From: Acidobacteriota bacterium
GTDB lineage: Bacteria; Acidobacteriota; Terriglobia; Bryobacterales; Bryobacteraceae
DNA: 46,296 nucleotides
NCBI GenBank assembly: GCA_016213755.1
Contig: JACQZT010000130.1
Coordinates: forward strand, 1 to 46,296
Direction: 5' to 3'
A program made the position numbers and the translations under genes. Under the pieces are notes generated by a model. It was not told the DNA's origin and did not search any database. It saw nothing but the letters and a program-made list of their open reading frames with translations. This document shows positions 23,609-32,966 of the stretch, one piece after another. Positions within the stretch are counted from its first letter, which is position 1. The number at the start of each line of letters is the position of its first letter.

Positions 23609-26600
23609 CTATCGAAACCGTTTCTTGTACAGAAAATCAATGCCGAAAGTTCCGTTTTCGTCTCGCACCGCCACCACCGACCATTGCCGGTTCAGGTTCC
23701 ACTCCAGGCGCACCAGTTGCTCCTGGGCCTCGGCCAGGTTGGTGACGTAGGTGAGCGTGATGTCGCGCGAGATCTGCTGTTCGACGGTAAGGCGTGCCTG
23801 GGGCGTGACCTCGCTGCCAGTCAGGTGCGGATCGATCTTCAGCCGGCTGACGCCGAAAAAGCGCTGCAAACGGCCGGAAATCGGCGTCGAGATGGCCTGG
23901 CCGATGAGCGACTGGGCGCCCGAAGGCAGCCCGCCCTGGGCCGACGAATACTGCGCGCCGGCCTGGGTCGGGTTCGAGCCCGGAGCGCGCCCCACCGCCA
24001 GCAGGGCGATGATCTCCTGCGATTGCAGCGGCGGATCGGAGCGGTAGCTCATGTTCAGCTTGCTCATGGGTCCGGAAAAAATCAGGTTGACCACCACGGC
24101 GCGCACGCGGGTTTCCAGGTCCAGGTTCAGCACCGGCTCGATGCGCGCCGGGTTGAAAAAGGCGATGTCGCCGCGGGATATGGTGTAGCGGTTGCCGAAG
24201 AACTGGATCTCGCCCTGGGTCACCGCCACCCGGCCGAGCACGACGGGCTTGGCTGCGGAACCGCGCAGCCGGATGTCGGCCTCCGCCTGGAGGTTCTTGG
24301 CCAGCGAGGTTTGCACCTCGAGCGTCGGCGAGGAGGTCACGCGGAGGTCGAATTGCATGCCGGTGAGCACCGGGCTGGTCGGCACGGGCGTGGAAACCGG
24401 CTTGACGCTTTCGGCCAGCAGGCTGCCCAGATCGGTGCGCGGGACGAAGGCGGCGCGTTCGATCACCGCCGCGCCCGACAACAGGCTGCGCGTGGAGGTG
24501 CCGGTGAAGTTCAGCGAGCCGCTGAGGGTGGTGCTGACGCCCTCCGGATAGCGCACGCGGACTTTTTCGGCCTCCGCCTGAAGCCGGTAGATCAGCTCCG
24601 GGCCGCCGATGCCGACGAATCCCGACAGGCGCAACTGCCCGCCACCGGCCTGCGCGGTGAGGCGCTCGATGGTGGCGCGGTTGCGGTCGAACAGGAGCGT
24701 GCCGTTGGCGTTTTCGATGCCGCTGGGAACGTCGGACAGGAACACCGACGCGTTCTGCAACTCCATGCGCCCGCCGAACAAGGGCTGCTCCAAATCCCCG
24801 CGCACAATGGCGTTCACCACGGCCCGGCCCGAGGTGGTGAGCTCGGGGATGAGGCTGGAGAACAGCGCCAGATCCAGCCCGCCGCGGATCTCGAGGTTCC
24901 AGGGGTTCTTCGAGCGAAAGGAGAACGTCCCGGAAACGTCCAGGCTGGTGTCGCGTCCGACGAACCGGGCGCTGCGCACGTGCGCGCCCTGGGCGTCGAC
25001 GGCCAGCACCACCGGAGCCGCGTTGCGCAGATAGAGGTCCTTGGCCGCCTCGGGAATGTCGCGGTCGCGCGCGCGCGGCCGCAGTTCCAGGGTCGAGAGC
25101 CGGATCTCGGCGAGCAGTTTCTCGGGTTTGCGGAGCGGCCCGCTCACGACCCACTGACCCTGGATTGTGCCGTCGAAGGGAACGTCCCGTTGCGGGGCCG
25201 CCAGGCGGTTCAAAGCGGAGAGCCGCAGCGGCGCCCATTCGATGCGGGCTTCTCCCGGGGCGTCTCCGGTCAGTTTCCACTCGCCCGCTCCGCGCAACTC
25301 GGCGCCGCGCAGGGCGCCCGCCACCGTCACCGCCAGCCGTTCGCCACGGGTGGCGAGATCGAGCGCCAGCGAACCGGCGGACCGTTTCTCATAGGCGATC
25401 TCGGCGACTCTGGCTTTCCCGTTGATTTCCGCCAGGGAGGCATCGCCCCGAACCAGTTTGAGCGCGCCCGAAACATCCACCGTCGCCTGGCCCTCCAGGC
25501 CCTTGGCGAGGTTCTGAACGGCGCGCAGAGAGCCCAGCGCCCAGCGGTCCGTCTTGACCTCAAAACTCAGCGTGCCGGTGCGAGGCTCCGCCGGGTCGTG
25601 GGCGTATGATCCCGCCAGGTTCAGCCGCGCTTTGCCCGATTCGAGCACAGCCTGGGTGACTTCCAGAGTTTCGCCGCGGTAGCGCAGGCGCGCCTGCGCG
25701 CGATCAAAGGACTCGCCGGCCAGTTCCAGGCGGCTGACCTCGAGGCGCGCCGTCAGATCGGGTTTCGCCAGCGTGCCCGACAACTGAACCTCGCCCGTCA
25801 GCCGCCCGGCCAGCGCCACGTTCAAGGCCGCTTCTTTCGCCAGCCTCCCCAGATCGGCCCCGCGGATGTTCAACGAGGCGGTCAAAGAGCGGGTGTCCGC
25901 AAAAGCCCAGTCCGTCAGCGCGGCCTCGACGCGGCCGTCCACTCGCGCCCCGTCGCGCTCGACGGCGAGAGACTCCACGCGCAGGCGGGAGCGCGTGAGA
26001 TCAATCTCGCCGCTCAGGCGTTCGAACTTGCGCTTCTCGAAAACGAGATTCTCCAGCGTCGCGCGGCCCTGGACTCGCGGCGCCTCCAGCGGACCGGTGA
26101 CCGTTCCGCGAAAAGAGGCGGAGCCGCAGTCGAGCGCGACGGGCAGTGCGGCGGGAAGCGACAACTCCGCAAGGTCGGTGGTTCGCAGATCGACCCGCAA
26201 ACGTTCGCCCGGCGCGCCGCTGAACTCCACCCGCGTGGCGGGCGTCTCGAGGCGGGAGCCGGAGAACTGGAGCACACCGCTCCGCTGGTCGTACGAGAGC
26301 GCCAGCGCGCCCTGGATGGGATGAGGGCCGTCTTCCGGGGTCACCGCCAGATCGCCCTCGAAGCGGGCGTTTCCGGCGAACTCCGGCGTGAGGCCGGCCG
26401 TGAGTTTGACCGCGCCGCTCACCCGGCCGTTCCAGGGGACGGGAAGCGCCTCGGCGCGCGCCTGGGCGAGCGAAGTCACCTCCAGATCGCGTATCGAGCC
26501 GTCCACCGAAAGACGGCGATAGCCGGACCATTCGGCGCCGCCCCTGAAGTCACCGCCCAGCGCAAAGGCTTCGAGATCCCGGAGCGCGATCCCTTTCGGG

Positions 26601-27571
26601 CCGGCGGCCACCGCCGCCGTGGCGCGGATGTTGGCGACCCGCACGCCGGCGCGATTCACGGCCAGCGATTTCGCGTCCAGGCGCCCGTCAAACGACCACT
26701 GGCCGGCGTTCGTAAAACGGCCCTGGCCCGCGATGCGCGCCTCGCCTTGCCGTTCCAGGGGCAGGCGCAAAATCGCGACCGCCTCGGCCATCGAAACCGC
26801 GGCGTCAACTTTGAACCCGACGCGCGGCGCTTTGAAGTCCTCGACCGCGCCCGTCAGAGTCACGCTGGAACGGGCCGAGGCAACGCGTATTCGCGGGAAC
26901 TCCACCCGGTTCGGCTCCAGCACCGCGGTCGCGTCCAGGTCGATGGCCACCGGCCGCGCGGCCGCGGCGCCGATGCGCAACTCGCGAGCTGTGATCTCAC
27001 CCCGGTAGCGCGGCGCGGGCTGGTACACAAAACGGGCGCTCAGCCGGCGGCCGTTCAGATCCAGCCGCAGGCGGCGCGAATCGAAATCGAGCCAGCCGTC
27101 CCGCAGCGAAAACTCGCCTACGGCGAGTTTGAGGACCTCGGCCACGACGTCCCGCCGGCCGGGTGTTTTAGGCCCCGGAAAATTCGTGTGACCGTCGGGA
27201 CCGACCAGGATGTTCACCTCGGGCCGCTCCACGCTCAGCGAGGCCAGGTCGATATCCCGGCGCAGCATCGAGACGATGCGCAGACCCACCGCCACCGAAG
27301 CTACGCGCAGCAAAGGCCGCGCGCCGGCGGGTTCGGTTCCGTGCAGCACCAGGCCGCGCACTTCGGCGCGCAGAGTCTTCCAGTCGAAGTCGAACGACTC
27401 CAACTCGGCACGTCCGCCGCTGGCCCGCTCGACCTCGGCCACGATGCGCTGGCGCACCTGCTCGCGGAACCACTGCGAGCGCAGGGTCACCCAGCCGGCG
27501 ATGCCGGCGGCCGCCAGCAGCGCGACGGCGGCGAGGCCGGCATACAGCGCGATGCGTCCGCCGCGCGTCAC
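23609..27571 (-). CDS. tamB: TamB-like translocation/assembly protein
   Basis: A 1320-residue AsmA/TamB-type protein. A single N-terminal membrane anchor (RIALYAGLAAVALLAAAGIAGWVTL) is followed by a very long run of beta-strand repeats that would form a hydrophobic groove across the periplasm. The C-terminal TamB (DUF490) domain is clear: RGDIAFFNPARIEPVLNLDL, LQSQEIIALLAVG, then FFGVSRLKIDPHL and QISRDITLTYVTNL. TamB-like proteins are linked to lipid transport to the outer membrane and to barrel-protein assembly. The GTG at 27571 overlaps the upstream stop (GTGA) and has GAGGAGG before it, better than a frame extension to 27628. Confidence 0.9.
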   Translation of the reverse strand: MTRGGRIALYAGLAAVALLAAAGIAGWVTLRSQWFREQVRQRIVAEVERASGGRAELESFDFDWKTLRAEVRGLVLHGTEPAGARPLLRVASVAVGLRIVSMLRRDIDLASLSVERPEVNILVGPDGHTNFPGPKTPGRRDVVAEVLKLAVGEFSLRDGWLDFDSRRLRLDLNGRRLSARFVYQPAPRYRGEITARELRIGAAAARPVAIDLDATAVLEPNRVEFPRIRVASARSSVTLTGAVEDFKAPRVGFKVDAAVSMAEAVAILRLPLERQGEARIAGQGRFTNAGQWSFDGRLDAKSLAVNRAGVRVANIRATAAVAAGPKGIALRDLEAFALGGDFRGGAEWSGYRRLSVDGSIRDLEVTSLAQARAEALPVPWNGRVSGAVKLTAGLTPEFAGNARFEGDLAVTPEDGPHPIQGALALSYDQRSGVLQFSGSRLETPATRVEFSGAPGERLRVDLRTTDLAELSLPAALPVALDCGSASFRGTVTGPLEAPRVQGRATLENLVFEKRKFERLSGEIDLTRSRLRVESLAVERDGARVDGRVEAALTDWAFADTRSLTASLNIRGADLGRLAKEAALNVALAGRLTGEVQLSGTLAKPDLTARLEVSRLELAGESFDRAQARLRYRGETLEVTQAVLESGKARLNLAGSYAHDPAEPRTGTLSFEVKTDRWALGSLRAVQNLAKGLEGQATVDVSGALKLVRGDASLAEINGKARVAEIAYEKRSAGSLALDLATRGERLAVTVAGALRGAELRGAGEWKLTGDAPGEARIEWAPLRLSALNRLAAPQRDVPFDGTIQGQWVVSGPLRKPEKLLAEIRLSTLELRPRARDRDIPEAAKDLYLRNAAPVVLAVDAQGAHVRSARFVGRDTSLDVSGTFSFRSKNPWNLEIRGGLDLALFSSLIPELTTSGRAVVNAIVRGDLEQPLFGGRMELQNASVFLSDVPSGIENANGTLLFDRNRATIERLTAQAGGGQLRLSGFVGIGGPELIYRLQAEAEKVRVRYPEGVSTTLSGSLNFTGTSTRSLLSGAAVIERAAFVPRTDLGSLLAESVKPVSTPVPTSPVLTGMQFDLRVTSSPTLEVQTSLAKNLQAEADIRLRGSAAKPVVLGRVAVTQGEIQFFGNRYTISRGDIAFFNPARIEPVLNLDLETRVRAVVVNLIFSGPMSKLNMSYRSDPPLQSQEIIALLAVGRAPGSNPTQAGAQYSSAQGGLPSGAQSLIGQAISTPISGRLQRFFGVSRLKIDPHLTGSEVTPQARLTVEQQISRDITLTYVTNLAEAQEQLVRLEWNLNRQWSVVAVRDENGTFGIDFLYKKRFR

Positions 27572-28224
27572 CGGAACACCTCCTCGCGGAAGCGGATGCG
27601 CGCCTGCGCCCGCGCCTGCTTGAGCCACCGCTCCAGCGCGTCGTCCAGCAGGCGCCCGGAGACCGTCGCTTCGATCTCGGCCCGGCTGTCTTCATACGAC
27701 GGCACGGGCTGGGTGCTGAGCTGCTTCCAGCGCGGCACGTACTGCTTGTCGTAGTAGCCCTTCAGGTCGTCCTCGGAGGGCGCCACGGCGGGCCGGAACC
27801 GGTATTCGACAAAGCGCAGCAGGGTCAACTGCCAGAGCAACTGTTGCCGGACGTCTTCTTCGCCGATCTCGTAGCGCGCCAGTTCCGCGCGGAAGCTCTC
27901 GCCGGCGGACAGGCGCGGCTCCTGTTTGCGGATCTTTGCCAGCAGGGCATCCGCCTCGGGCAGGTCGGGGACCGGGTAGCGGCTCAGCTCGATCTCGCGG
28001 CGGACCAGCATCTGCTCGATCAGCCGCTCGGCGGCCTGGCGCCGGCGCGCGGCGCTCAAATCCACCGGCTCGCCGTCCAAAAAAGCCGCCACGCGCATTT
28101 GCAGCAGAATCTCGCTCTGGGTGACGATGCGGTCGGCCACCACCACCGCCACCCGGTCGATGATTTCGGCCTGGCCCAAACCGGCTGTCATGGCTGCCAC
28201 CGCGAAACCGATTGCCGCGCGCAT
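27568..28224 (-). CDS. SurA-like periplasmic chaperone without a PPIase domain
   Basis: A 218-residue exported protein. A signal peptide (MRAAIGFAVAAMTAGLGQA) is followed by a SurA N-terminal-type chaperone domain: EIIDRVAVVVADRIVTQSEI, RLIEQMLVRREIE, EDVRQQLLWQLTLLRFVEYRFRP. The parvulin (rotamase) domains of classical SurA are absent. The position directly between bamA and tamB argues that it escorts unfolded outer-membrane proteins to BamA. The ATG shares a base with the bamA stop (TGATG), and the stop overlaps the tamB GTG, so translation is coupled throughout. Confidence 0.75.
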   Translation of the reverse strand: MRAAIGFAVAAMTAGLGQAEIIDRVAVVVADRIVTQSEILLQMRVAAFLDGEPVDLSAARRRQAAERLIEQMLVRREIELSRYPVPDLPEADALLAKIRKQEPRLSAGESFRAELARYEIGEEDVRQQLLWQLTLLRFVEYRFRPAVAPSEDDLKGYYDKQYVPRWKQLSTQPVPSYEDSRAEIEATVSGRLLDDALERWLKQARAQARIRFREEVFR

Positions 28225-31154
28225 CAGAACGATTGCCCCAGGGAGAAATGGAATTGGAAGCGGCTGATGCGCTGCGGGACGTTGCGCTGGCCGCGTCCTT
28301 CCAGCAATTCCTGCCGTGTGCCCTGGAATCCGATGAAGCGGGGCGAGTTGATGCTGTAGGCCAGGTCCACGCGGATGGGTCCGATGGGGGTGCGGTAGCG
28401 CAGCCCGCTGCCCACGGCATGAATCATGTAACTGAAATCGCTCGCATCGCGCTGCCGGAGGCGCAGCGAGATCCGGGCCAGGCTCTGGTAGACGTTGCCG
28501 GCGTCGTGAAAGAGCACCGCGCCGACGGTGTCGCCGATGAGCGGGAAGCGGGCTTCGACCTGGTTCACCAGCAGGGCGCGCCCGCCCAGGGGGAAGCCGG
28601 TCACCGGGTCGCGCGGTCCGGCCTGGTTTTCCGGAAACCCCCGGTGCGAGGTGGCGCCGCCGCCGAAGAAGCGCTCCGGCAGCGGGATCTCGCGTCCCCC
28701 GAGGTCGCCCATGGAGCCGAAGGTGGTGGCGCGGGCGATCACCCAGTCGCGGCCGATCGAATGATAGGTCGAGTTGCGGCCCAGCAGGCGCACGAAATCG
28801 GATTGCGAGGTCAGCGCCTTGGTGGCCCATCCCAGGTCGAGGCTGGAGTAGACGCCGCGGCGCGGGTCGATGGGGTCGTCGCGCCGGTCCTGGATGAAGC
28901 TGGCCGAGATCTGCCCCACGCGCACCGGCTGGGAGAGCAGGTCGATCAACTGGGGCTCGATTTTGAGCGTGCTCGAATCCACGCTTACGTGACGGAAGGC
29001 CAGCCGGTACTGGACGGTGCTGGCGCGCGAGAGCCGCTGCGAGAGCTGCGCCGCGCCCTCGAAGCGCCGCGCCGAGAAGGTGCGCACGTTGCGCGAGTCG
29101 TCGTAGAGCGCGGTGAGGGTCAGGCTCAGGTTCTCGTTATCGATGAATTGCGGCGCCAGGTAGGTGAGCAGGCCCCGCCGCTGGTAGTTGGAAAGCAGGG
29201 TCTGCAACCCCATGGTGTGACCGATGCCGAAGAAATTCGAGCGGCTCACGCCCAGCGAAACACGCGGGCTGAAGCCGGCGCTTCCGCCCGGCGCGTCGAA
29301 GCTGGTGATGCCGCCGCCGATGCGCCCCATCTCGGCGCCGAAACCGCCGGAGAAGGAGTACTTACGCGCCTCCTCCAACTGGTACAGCACGTTTTTGGAG
29401 CGGGTCCGGCCGTCCGGGTTTTGCAGCCCGACGTCCACTTTCGCGAAAATCCCCAGGTCGTAGAGACGCCGCTGGCTCTCGATAATGGCGCTTTGGGAGA
29501 ACGCCTCGCCGGGCGCGACCCGGATGCGGTTGGCGACCAGGTCCGGGTTAGTGGACCGCAATCCGCCGGCCAGGACGTTGCGCACGTACAGGCGCCGGCC
29601 CTCGCGCACCACGTAGCGCAGATCGACGCGGCGGGTCTTGGGGTCCGGTGTGGAGGTCACTTCCAGGCTGGTATCCGGGTAGCCGTTGTTGTGGTAGTAG
29701 CCGAGCAGGCTATCGCGGTCGGCGGCCACGTTCGAGGCGCTGTACGGCTGGCCCGCCGTGGATTGCAGCAGGGCCAGCACCTGGTCGTAGATCTTCAGGT
29801 CCACACCGGACAAGTCCAGACTCCGCACCAGCCACTGGTCGTTCTCCCGGATTCGAAAAACCACCGCTTCTTGCGCGGCGCGCCCGCGGGGCCTTTGCAG
29901 GACTTCGGCGGTCACTTCCGCGTCTGGGAATCCGTTGGTGCGGTACAGTTCGGCGATCGCGCCGCGGTCGCGCTCCATGCCGGGGCGGCTGAACCGGCCG
30001 TGGCGGAAGCGCAGCGTCGTCGCCGGAGTCGTGTACAGGCGCTCGCGAATGGTGCCCTGGTCGAAGTAGCGGTTGCCTTCGATACGCACTTCGGAGATCT
30101 TGTGCCGCACGCCGCGCTCGACGGTGTAACGGATGACCTGTTCGCCCGCCTCCCCCGCGGCGGTCGTGTAGCCGGCCTGGGCGTCGAAGTATCCCCGCGA
30201 CTGGAAGTGCTCGACCAGGTTGCGGCGGCCTTCCACCAGCAGCGAGCCGTCGACCGACTGCTCCTGGAAGACCGGCACCAGTTCCTTCAGCTTTCCGCGC
30301 GAGACCTTCGCACCGGCGACTTCGATGCGCACTCTGGGCCCGGCGTCCACGCGGATGGCCGGTGTCACGCTCTTCGACCCGGCGTCGTACCGCATGCCTT
30401 CCAACTGAATCTTGGCCATCAAAAGATTGCGCTTCTGGTACGACCGGCGGATGCGATCCAGACCTTCCTGGAGACGGGCTTCGGTCATCGGCCGCCAGTC
30501 CGGCCAGGGCAGCAGCCGGCGCCAGCGAGTGGAGGACGTCAGCTTCTCTTCCGTCTGCTTCGGGTCGCCGGAGAAAAGCGGCCGCGAGAAGAGCGCGCGC
30601 GGGCCGGCGTCCACCTCAAAAACGAGGTTCACTTCCTCGGCGGCGCCGGCGCGTTTCACGACCGGTTGCACGGTCGCCTCATAGAAGCCGCTGTCGCGCA
30701 GGTTCTCCTGAAGGTTGCGGACGGCCGCCTCCAGACCCTCCTCGGTGAAGGGCGTGCCCAGTTCGAGCTTGGTGGTGCGGGCCAGTTGCGAAGGGGTGGG
30801 GGGCGCGGGCACTCCCTCGACCGTTACGGCGCTGATGAACCAGTTCTTCTGGGTGAGGAAGCGCAGCGCCACTCCTCCCGGGACGCGGCGAACGTCGGCG
30901 GCGATGTCCGTATACATCTGGGTGGCCCACAAGTGCGCGATCGCCAGGCGCACGGCGGAAAGCTGGAGGGCATCTCCAACGCTCAGGGGGAGCAGGGGAA
31001 GAAGCTCGATCACCGGCGCGGGCTGGACCGCGGGCTCGAATTCGATGGCTTGAATGGGCCGGCCCTCATAGGCGCGCGGAGAATCGGCCAGCGCCCCGGC
31101 GCAGCCGACGAGCACACCAATAGCGCAAGTGAGACGGATGCCGGAGACGTCCAC
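28224..31154 (-). CDS. bamA: BamA/Omp85 outer-membrane assembly factor with about seven POTRA-like domains
   Basis: A 976-residue Omp85 protein that inserts beta-barrel proteins into the outer membrane. A signal peptide (about 1-23) is followed by what I read as seven POTRA-like units (roughly 34-104, 105-187, 188-275, 276-353, 354-440, 441-521, 522-600). Repeated pieces include GYFDAQAGY, IRIEGNRYF-like SEVRIEGNRYFD, FPDAEVTA and YPDTSLEV. A 16-strand barrel follows, with RFFGGGATSHRGF (the conserved RGF of the L6 loop) and a terminal Phe. E. coli BamA has five POTRA domains. The GTG start has GAGGGG close upstream and faces the ThiF-like gene across 42 bases. Confidence 0.87.
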   Translation of the reverse strand: MDVSGIRLTCAIGVLVGCAGALADSPRAYEGRPIQAIEFEPAVQPAPVIELLPLLPLSVGDALQLSAVRLAIAHLWATQMYTDIAADVRRVPGGVALRFLTQKNWFISAVTVEGVPAPPTPSQLARTTKLELGTPFTEEGLEAAVRNLQENLRDSGFYEATVQPVVKRAGAAEEVNLVFEVDAGPRALFSRPLFSGDPKQTEEKLTSSTRWRRLLPWPDWRPMTEARLQEGLDRIRRSYQKRNLLMAKIQLEGMRYDAGSKSVTPAIRVDAGPRVRIEVAGAKVSRGKLKELVPVFQEQSVDGSLLVEGRRNLVEHFQSRGYFDAQAGYTTAAGEAGEQVIRYTVERGVRHKISEVRIEGNRYFDQGTIRERLYTTPATTLRFRHGRFSRPGMERDRGAIAELYRTNGFPDAEVTAEVLQRPRGRAAQEAVVFRIRENDQWLVRSLDLSGVDLKIYDQVLALLQSTAGQPYSASNVAADRDSLLGYYHNNGYPDTSLEVTSTPDPKTRRVDLRYVVREGRRLYVRNVLAGGLRSTNPDLVANRIRVAPGEAFSQSAIIESQRRLYDLGIFAKVDVGLQNPDGRTRSKNVLYQLEEARKYSFSGGFGAEMGRIGGGITSFDAPGGSAGFSPRVSLGVSRSNFFGIGHTMGLQTLLSNYQRRGLLTYLAPQFIDNENLSLTLTALYDDSRNVRTFSARRFEGAAQLSQRLSRASTVQYRLAFRHVSVDSSTLKIEPQLIDLLSQPVRVGQISASFIQDRRDDPIDPRRGVYSSLDLGWATKALTSQSDFVRLLGRNSTYHSIGRDWVIARATTFGSMGDLGGREIPLPERFFGGGATSHRGFPENQAGPRDPVTGFPLGGRALLVNQVEARFPLIGDTVGAVLFHDAGNVYQSLARISLRLRQRDASDFSYMIHAVGSGLRYRTPIGPIRVDLAYSINSPRFIGFQGTRQELLEGRGQRNVPQRISRFQFHFSLGQSF

Positions 31155-31196
31155 TTCCCCTCATCATAACAACAACCGCTGTTACCATCGGTGTAT

Positions 31197-32219
31197 ATGG
31201 AAGCTCGCGATCGGGAACGGTTTTCCCGGCAGATCCGTTTCTCCGGCCTGGGCGAAGAGGGCCAGGAGCGGATTCTGCGCGCGCGGGCGGTCATTGCCGG
31301 CTGCGGCGCCCTGGGCAGTTTTCAGGCCGGCGCGCTGGCGCGCGCCGGCGTGCGCCGGCTGCGCCTCATCGACCGCGACTACATCGAGCTGAGCAACCTC
31401 CAGCGCCAGTGGCTGTACGAAGAATCGGACGCCGAACAGGGGCTGCCCAAAGCGGTGGCCGCCGCCCGCCGGCTGCGCGCCATCGATTCGGCCGTGGAGG
31501 CGGAGCCTTTCGTCACCGACCTGACGGCCGCCAACGCCGGCGACCTGTTGGGCGAAGCCGATCTGCTGCTGGACGGAACGGACAATTTCGAGACCCGTTA
31601 CCTGATCAACGACTTCGCCGTAAGCCGCGGCATTCCCTGGATCTACGGCGCCGCGGTGGAGAGCTACGGCCTGGTGATGCCGGTGCTGCCGGGCCAGACC
31701 GCCTGCCTGCGCTGCGTCTACCCGGACCCGCCCGCGGGCTCTCAGCCCACCTGCGAAACCGCCGGAGTGCTGAACTGCATCACCTCCCTGGTCGCCTCTT
31801 TCCAGGTGGCCGAGGCGCTGAAGATTCTCTCGGGACACCCCGAGCAGGTTTCGCGGCGCATCACCACCGTGGACCTGTGGAGCGGTGTAACGCGCCAGAT
31901 CAACCAGCCCGCCCCCCGCGCGGACTGCCCCTGCTGCGGCCGCCGCGAGTTCGTGTACCTGGACGGCGCCCGGCGCGCGCCCATCAGCCTGTGCGGGCGC
32001 AACGCGGTGCAGATCCACGAGCGCCAGAGGCCGCTGGACCTGGCCGAGCTGCGGCGCACGCTGGAGCCGCTGGGAGAGGTCCGCGCCAACGAGTTCGCGC
32101 TGCGCTTCTTCCTGCCGCCCTACGAGATGACCATCTTCCCCGACGGCCGCGCCATCGTCAAAGGCACCCAGGACGCCGGCTTGGCTCGCAGCCTCTACGC
32201 CAAGTACGTCGGGGCGTGA
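31197..32219 (+). CDS. ThiF/MoeB/HesA-family E1-like adenylyltransferase
   Basis: A 340-residue E1-like enzyme that adenylates the C-terminus of a ubiquitin-like sulfur carrier, such as ThiS or MoaD. Nucleotide loop GCGALGS (35-41), LDGTDNFETRYLIND, a candidate catalytic Cys186 (CETAGVLN), and two zinc Cys pairs, Cys170/Cys173 (CLRC) and Cys244/Cys247 (CPCC). A C-terminal extension of about 80 residues follows. No carrier protein lies nearby, so thiamine, molybdopterin and other sulfur-transfer pathways remain open. The ATG at 31197 is preferred over a GTG two codons upstream; the Shine-Dalgarno sequence is weak either way. Confidence 0.83.
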   Translation: MEARDRERFSRQIRFSGLGEEGQERILRARAVIAGCGALGSFQAGALARAGVRRLRLIDRDYIELSNLQRQWLYEESDAEQGLPKAVAAARRLRAIDSAVEAEPFVTDLTAANAGDLLGEADLLLDGTDNFETRYLINDFAVSRGIPWIYGAAVESYGLVMPVLPGQTACLRCVYPDPPAGSQPTCETAGVLNCITSLVASFQVAEALKILSGHPEQVSRRITTVDLWSGVTRQINQPAPRADCPCCGRREFVYLDGARRAPISLCGRNAVQIHERQRPLDLAELRRTLEPLGEVRANEFALRFFLPPYEMTIFPDGRAIVKGTQDAGLARSLYAKYVGA

Positions 32220-32624
32220 CTACCGCAGATCGAGCCGCCGGATGCCCGGAACGCGGTCGAAATCCTGGTCGAATGTGGCCACACATTCGACCGAGTGGTT
32301 CCGCATGACCGCGGCGTGAACGGCATCGCGCGCTGAGATTTGCGGGATTTCCCGCAGAAGCGCGAGTGCCTGGTCGGTATCCGCCAGCGTGATCGGGAGC
32401 ACGACGGGACAGACGCCCACGAACAAGTCGTATACCTGGCCGGCCAGATCTCGCCTTCCGATGGCGGAGTAGCGGTACAGGATCTCCTGGAGGACCTCGG
32501 TGCTCGTGCAGGCATCCAACTCTCCCGTCTGCACCTGCGCGAGGAAACGGAGCGCAGACGCCCGGTTCGGGTGCTCCTGACCCGCGACGTACATCGGGAT
32601 GTTCGAATCTATGAAAACCTTCAT
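32220..32624 (-). CDS. vapC: VapC-type PIN-domain toxin
   Basis: A 134-residue PIN ribonuclease. The acidic active-site residues are in place: Asp6 (VFIDSN), Glu43, Asp100 (SARDAVHA) and Asp119 (ATFDQDFD). VapC toxins cleave tRNA or rRNA and are neutralised by the paired antitoxin. The start overlaps the vapB stop by four bases. The stop codon abuts that of the ThiF-like gene with no gap, which suggests the pair was inserted precisely there or that flanking sequence was lost. Confidence 0.87.
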   Translation of the reverse strand: MKVFIDSNIPMYVAGQEHPNRASALRFLAQVQTGELDACTSTEVLQEILYRYSAIGRRDLAGQVYDLFVGVCPVVLPITLADTDQALALLREIPQISARDAVHAAVMRNHSVECVATFDQDFDRVPGIRRLDLR

Positions 32625-32857
32625 GAGCGTCCGGCTTCGATCTCTGCCAGCATCCGCTTGATGTCGCCTGTGGGCGCCCCAAGCGATGCGAGTTGAGAGA
32701 GCGCGTCGCAGGAAGGTTTCACCTCACCAGAACGCTCAAGGGTGTCCTCGATGGCGCGCCGGACCCACTCCCCCTTTGACATCCGCGTCCGCTGCGCCGC
32801 CTTCTGAAGCCGGGCCTCGAGCTCCTCCGGTATCAACACCTGGAGTCGATGACTCAT
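32621..32857 (-). CDS. vapB: Ribbon-helix-helix antitoxin of the VapBC pair
   Basis: A 78-residue antitoxin. The N-terminus (RLQVLIPEELEARLQKAAQRTRMSKGEWVRRAIEDTL) is a ribbon-helix-helix DNA-binding fold, and the C-terminal tail would wrap the toxin. The operon order (antitoxin first, ATGA overlap) is standard for type II pairs and implies autoregulation at the promoter just upstream (32858-32900). Confidence 0.82.
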   Translation of the reverse strand: MSHRLQVLIPEELEARLQKAAQRTRMSKGEWVRRAIEDTLERSGEVKPSCDALSQLASLGAPTGDIKRMLAEIEAGRS

Positions 32858-32966
32858 GTGAGTATATTAGCATATGCAGAGGAGCATTTTCTACTCTTGC
32901 GGGCGCGGACCCGGGCCAGCCTGCGGGAGAGCCGACCCGAGGGCGGCTTCGAGGGCTGAGATTCGC

